DNA of 13,985 nt, from positions 4,313 to 18,297 of the forward strand of contig DJVN01000134.1 in assembly GCA_002441205.1 (NCBI GenBank), read 5' to 3'. Origin of the DNA: Syntrophaceae bacterium UBA6255. GTDB lineage: Bacteria > Desulfobacterota > Syntrophia > Syntrophales > Smithellaceae. This document shows, piece by piece, positions 11,892 through 13,985 of this stretch (the stretch's first letter is position 1; each line of letters begins with the position of its first letter). Made by a program: the position numbers and the translations under genes. The notes below the pieces were generated by a model. It did not search any database and was not told the DNA's origin. It worked only from the letters and a program-made list of their open reading frames with translations.

Positions 11892-13910
11892 TTATTTATC
11901 TGAATCGCTTATTGCATCATTATCTGATGAATTATTTGAATTCTTACTCACCGGCAGACAGATAATAAAGGTAATCCCCTTACCATTCCTGCATTCCACA
12001 TCTATCGTACCTTTATGTTTTCTAATAATTCCATAAGCAATGGAAAGTCCCAGACCCGTCCCCTGACCGGGTTCCTTTGTTGTAAAAAATGGCTCAAAAA
12101 TATGGGGAATATGCTTTTCATCTATTCCTTTGCCTGTATCGGTTATTTTAATCCGGACAGTTTCTTTTCCGATGAGTCTGGTTGTTATGATTAATTTTCC
12201 GCCGCCTTTCATGGCATCCGCTGCATTGATGAACAAGTTAAGGAAAACCTCTTCCAATCTCGATATGTCGCCTTTCACTTCCGGAAGGTTTTCTGCAAGA
12301 TTGGTCTCTATCTCTATTCCATGAAACATAGCCTGGTCTTTTACCAGTTTTAACGATATATTAATAACATCATTGATTTGCAGGGGCATCATATCTCCCG
12401 CGGGCGTTCTGGCAAAATCCAACAGGCTCTGCACGATTTCCTTACAGCGGTTGGTTTGATAAATAATTTTCTGAATGTTTTCTTTAAAGGGGCTGTCTTG
12501 TGCAACATCTTCTAACATTATACTACTGTATAAAAGAATTCCCCCCAGGGGATTGTTGATTTCATGAGCAACACCAGCCGCCATTTGCCCCAGAGCGGTT
12601 AATCTTTCCGTTATGGCAAGTTGATAATGCATTTTCTCTAATTGATCATTGCGGTCCTTGAGAGATTTTGCCATTTCATTAAAAGCTTCATCCAACATAT
12701 TGAACCCGGATATATTATCCGGCGATAGTTTATAATCAAGGTTTCCGGATGCAATGGCCTCGGTGGCTCTTCTGAGAATCCGTATTCTTTTAATAATGGT
12801 ATTTCCAAAATAAAGAGAAATAATCAAAGCAATAATCATCCCCATGGTGGTTATTCCGAGATTCAACCAAATCATTTGCCGTTGTATGTCGCGATATTTG
12901 GATTCCAGAACCCCTGTGAAGAGAACGCCGATGAGTTTTTTATCCATGTTATAAATAGGCGTATAAGTTGAAATATACCAGTCTTTCACAACAAAAGCCC
13001 TGCCTTCCCAATCCTTCCCTTCTTTGATAACCCGGTCATAAACTTCTTTCGAAAGAATCGTGCCGATAGCTCTTTTGTTATCTTTGGTCATGACATTTGT
13101 GGATATGCGAACGCCACCCTGAAAGATCGTGGCGACTCCTATTTCCTGTCCTTTATATTTTTCTTCATGATATACAGTTTCTTTGATCTTATCGACTATT
13201 TCGTTGTCCTTATTGATAAGAACTCCTGCAATCAGAACACCTATTAACACGTTTTTATTTTTATCCATTATCGGATAAGCAACCTTCATGACCATGCCAT
13301 CCGCAAGGCTATCTTCCCGGACATCGGCAGATTGCGGTGTTTTGATAATATCCGTTTTCACCCTGTTTGAGAGTTCATGATTTTCTATTAAAATGTTTTT
13401 AATCGGCATGAGTTCAGTCGAAGAAAGTGGAATTTTTGTCTTTATACAGTTTCTGACAACAGGGTCATTTAAAAGGTTGTCTCCAGAAATTGCTTGGTTA
13501 ACCGCGCGGTATAAAACTCTTCCTTGTTTGTCAACAACTGTAAGCATATCCAGAAAAGCCTGTTCACTCCCCTGCTGAGCTCCTGTTCCTTTACGAATTA
13601 ATCTGTTGAGGTAGGCCATTGAAGTTTTATCATTTCTGATGATCAGTTCGCGCAGATCGGAACCTTCGGCAGTAAACTGAACAAGATACATAATTTTATC
13701 TATCTTATTATTATAGATTAGCTTGGCCGTATTCATATCCTGGCGCACTCTGTTTTCCACTTCAGCAATGGTATGCTTGTTAATTGTCCAGATGCTGATG
13801 ACGGTGGCAAAGATACCTGTAAGGCAGGCAGCAATCAGAAACCCAAAAGCAAGGCGGCTTTGTAAATCCAGTTTTAAAAGCCGCCTTACTCGTTCATGAT
13901 TGATTTTCAT
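11892..13910 (-). CDS. Membrane sensor histidine kinase with extracytoplasmic Cache-like domain and HAMP
   Basis: The product has 672 residues. TM1 is about residues 20-42 (LAFGFLIAACLTGIFATVISI). A long extracytoplasmic region (about 43-345) looks like a Cache-type ligand sensor, with VVDKQGRVLYRA (125-136), VMKVAYPIMDKN (207-218), IGVLIAGVLI (223-232), ISTYTPIYNMD (313-323) and IGVLFTGVLE (327-336). TM2 is about 349-369. HAMP (about 370-425) includes RATEAIASGNLDYKL. The dimerisation domain has H-box VAHEINNPLGG (His449). The ATPase domain has N-box NLFINAADAM (558-567), DTGKG (591-595), FEPFF (605-609) and GTGLGL (617-622). The domain set and H-box resemble NtrB/DctB/ZraS-type kinases that pair with sigma-54 regulators, and such a regulator gene is next. 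The C-terminal tail is low complexity (Ser/Asn/Asp). The ligand is unknown; small carboxylates are common for this sensor class. Confidence 0.9.
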   Translation of the reverse strand: MKINHERVRRLLKLDLQSRLAFGFLIAACLTGIFATVISIWTINKHTIAEVENRVRQDMNTAKLIYNNKIDKIMYLVQFTAEGSDLRELIIRNDKTSMAYLNRLIRKGTGAQQGSEQAFLDMLTVVDKQGRVLYRAVNQAISGDNLLNDPVVRNCIKTKIPLSSTELMPIKNILIENHELSNRVKTDIIKTPQSADVREDSLADGMVMKVAYPIMDKNKNVLIGVLIAGVLINKDNEIVDKIKETVYHEEKYKGQEIGVATIFQGGVRISTNVMTKDNKRAIGTILSKEVYDRVIKEGKDWEGRAFVVKDWYISTYTPIYNMDKKLIGVLFTGVLESKYRDIQRQMIWLNLGITTMGMIIALIISLYFGNTIIKRIRILRRATEAIASGNLDYKLSPDNISGFNMLDEAFNEMAKSLKDRNDQLEKMHYQLAITERLTALGQMAAGVAHEINNPLGGILLYSSIMLEDVAQDSPFKENIQKIIYQTNRCKEIVQSLLDFARTPAGDMMPLQINDVINISLKLVKDQAMFHGIEIETNLAENLPEVKGDISRLEEVFLNLFINAADAMKGGGKLIITTRLIGKETVRIKITDTGKGIDEKHIPHIFEPFFTTKEPGQGTGLGLSIAYGIIRKHKGTIDVECRNGKGITFIICLPVSKNSNNSSDNDAISDSDK

Positions 13911-13940
13911 TTTTTCAGCCTGATTTTAAAAATGATTTGA

Positions 13941-13970
13941 ATACTATCATGGACAGCATAGCATTATCAA
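13941..13970 (-). promoter_or_regulatory. Candidate sigma-70 promoter of the sensor kinase gene
   Basis: On the minus strand TTGATA (-35, 13965-13970, five of six consensus bases) and TAGTAT (-10, 13941-13946, four of six) are 18 bases apart. The -10 lies 31 bases before the ATG at 13908-13910. The ribosome site before that ATG is weak. The window ends shortly upstream, so any operator is only partly visible. Confidence 0.45.
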
Positions 13971-13985
13971 ACATTCTTTGGAGAA

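Noticed and set aside
1..13985. tRNA, rRNA, phage or defence genes
   Set aside because: I saw no tRNA-like cloverleaf, no rRNA sequence, and no integrase, phage or defence-type proteins anywhere in the window.

Overview
The window reads as a chromosomal segment of a strictly anaerobic bacterium, most likely a deltaproteobacterium (Desulfobacterota), possibly a Syntrophales-like syntroph. Three things point there: a heterodisulfide-reductase-like (Hdr) electron-transfer operon without methanogenesis genes, a selenocysteine-containing MvhD-like subunit, and an intergenic palindromic repeat of a kind I recall as common in deltaproteobacterial genomes. The taxonomy is inference. All genes I accept lie on the minus strand, so transcription runs from high to low coordinates.

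Region A (1-7861) is a redox operon. In transcription order it holds: a 1477-residue fused HdrA-GltD-HdrA flavoprotein (3428-7861); an MvhD-like [2Fe-2S] subunit with an in-frame UGA read as selenocysteine (2951-3391); a 336-residue iron-sulfur protein with FrhB-like features (1905-2915); HdrC (1356-1880); HdrB (332-1180); and the first 56 codons of a protein resembling the AsrA / sulfhydrogenase-beta family (1-169, running off the window). Together they look like a soluble flavin-based electron-bifurcating or confurcating complex. The GltD-like insert would exchange electrons with NAD(P)H, MvhD would pass electrons between modules, and HdrBC would act on a disulfide or another unknown acceptor. 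No hydrogenase large or small subunit and no separate FlxA-type NADH dehydrogenase is present in the window.

Region B (7862-8272) is an AT-rich intergenic stretch of 411 bases with a perfect 13-bp inverted repeat and weak promoter-like signals ahead of the hdr operon.

Region C (8273-13910) is a regulatory cluster. In transcription order it holds: a membrane histidine kinase with an extracytoplasmic sensor region and HAMP domain (11892-13910); an NtrC-family sigma-54 activator (10216-11574); a stand-alone receiver protein (9686-10078); a receiver-histidine kinase hybrid (8547-9683); and a small Cys-rich zinc-ribbon-like protein (8273-8488). A near-consensus sigma-54 promoter (10117-10132) lies between the activator gene and the receiver gene. 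The cluster therefore looks like a cascade in which the first two-component pair switches on a second signalling module. Whether this circuit controls the neighbouring hdr operon is open.

The most notable items are the selenocysteine MvhD (easily mis-annotated as two fragments), the fused HdrA-GltD-HdrA, the palindromic repeat between hdrC and hdrB (which creates a false N-terminal extension of HdrB), and the sigma-54 circuit.
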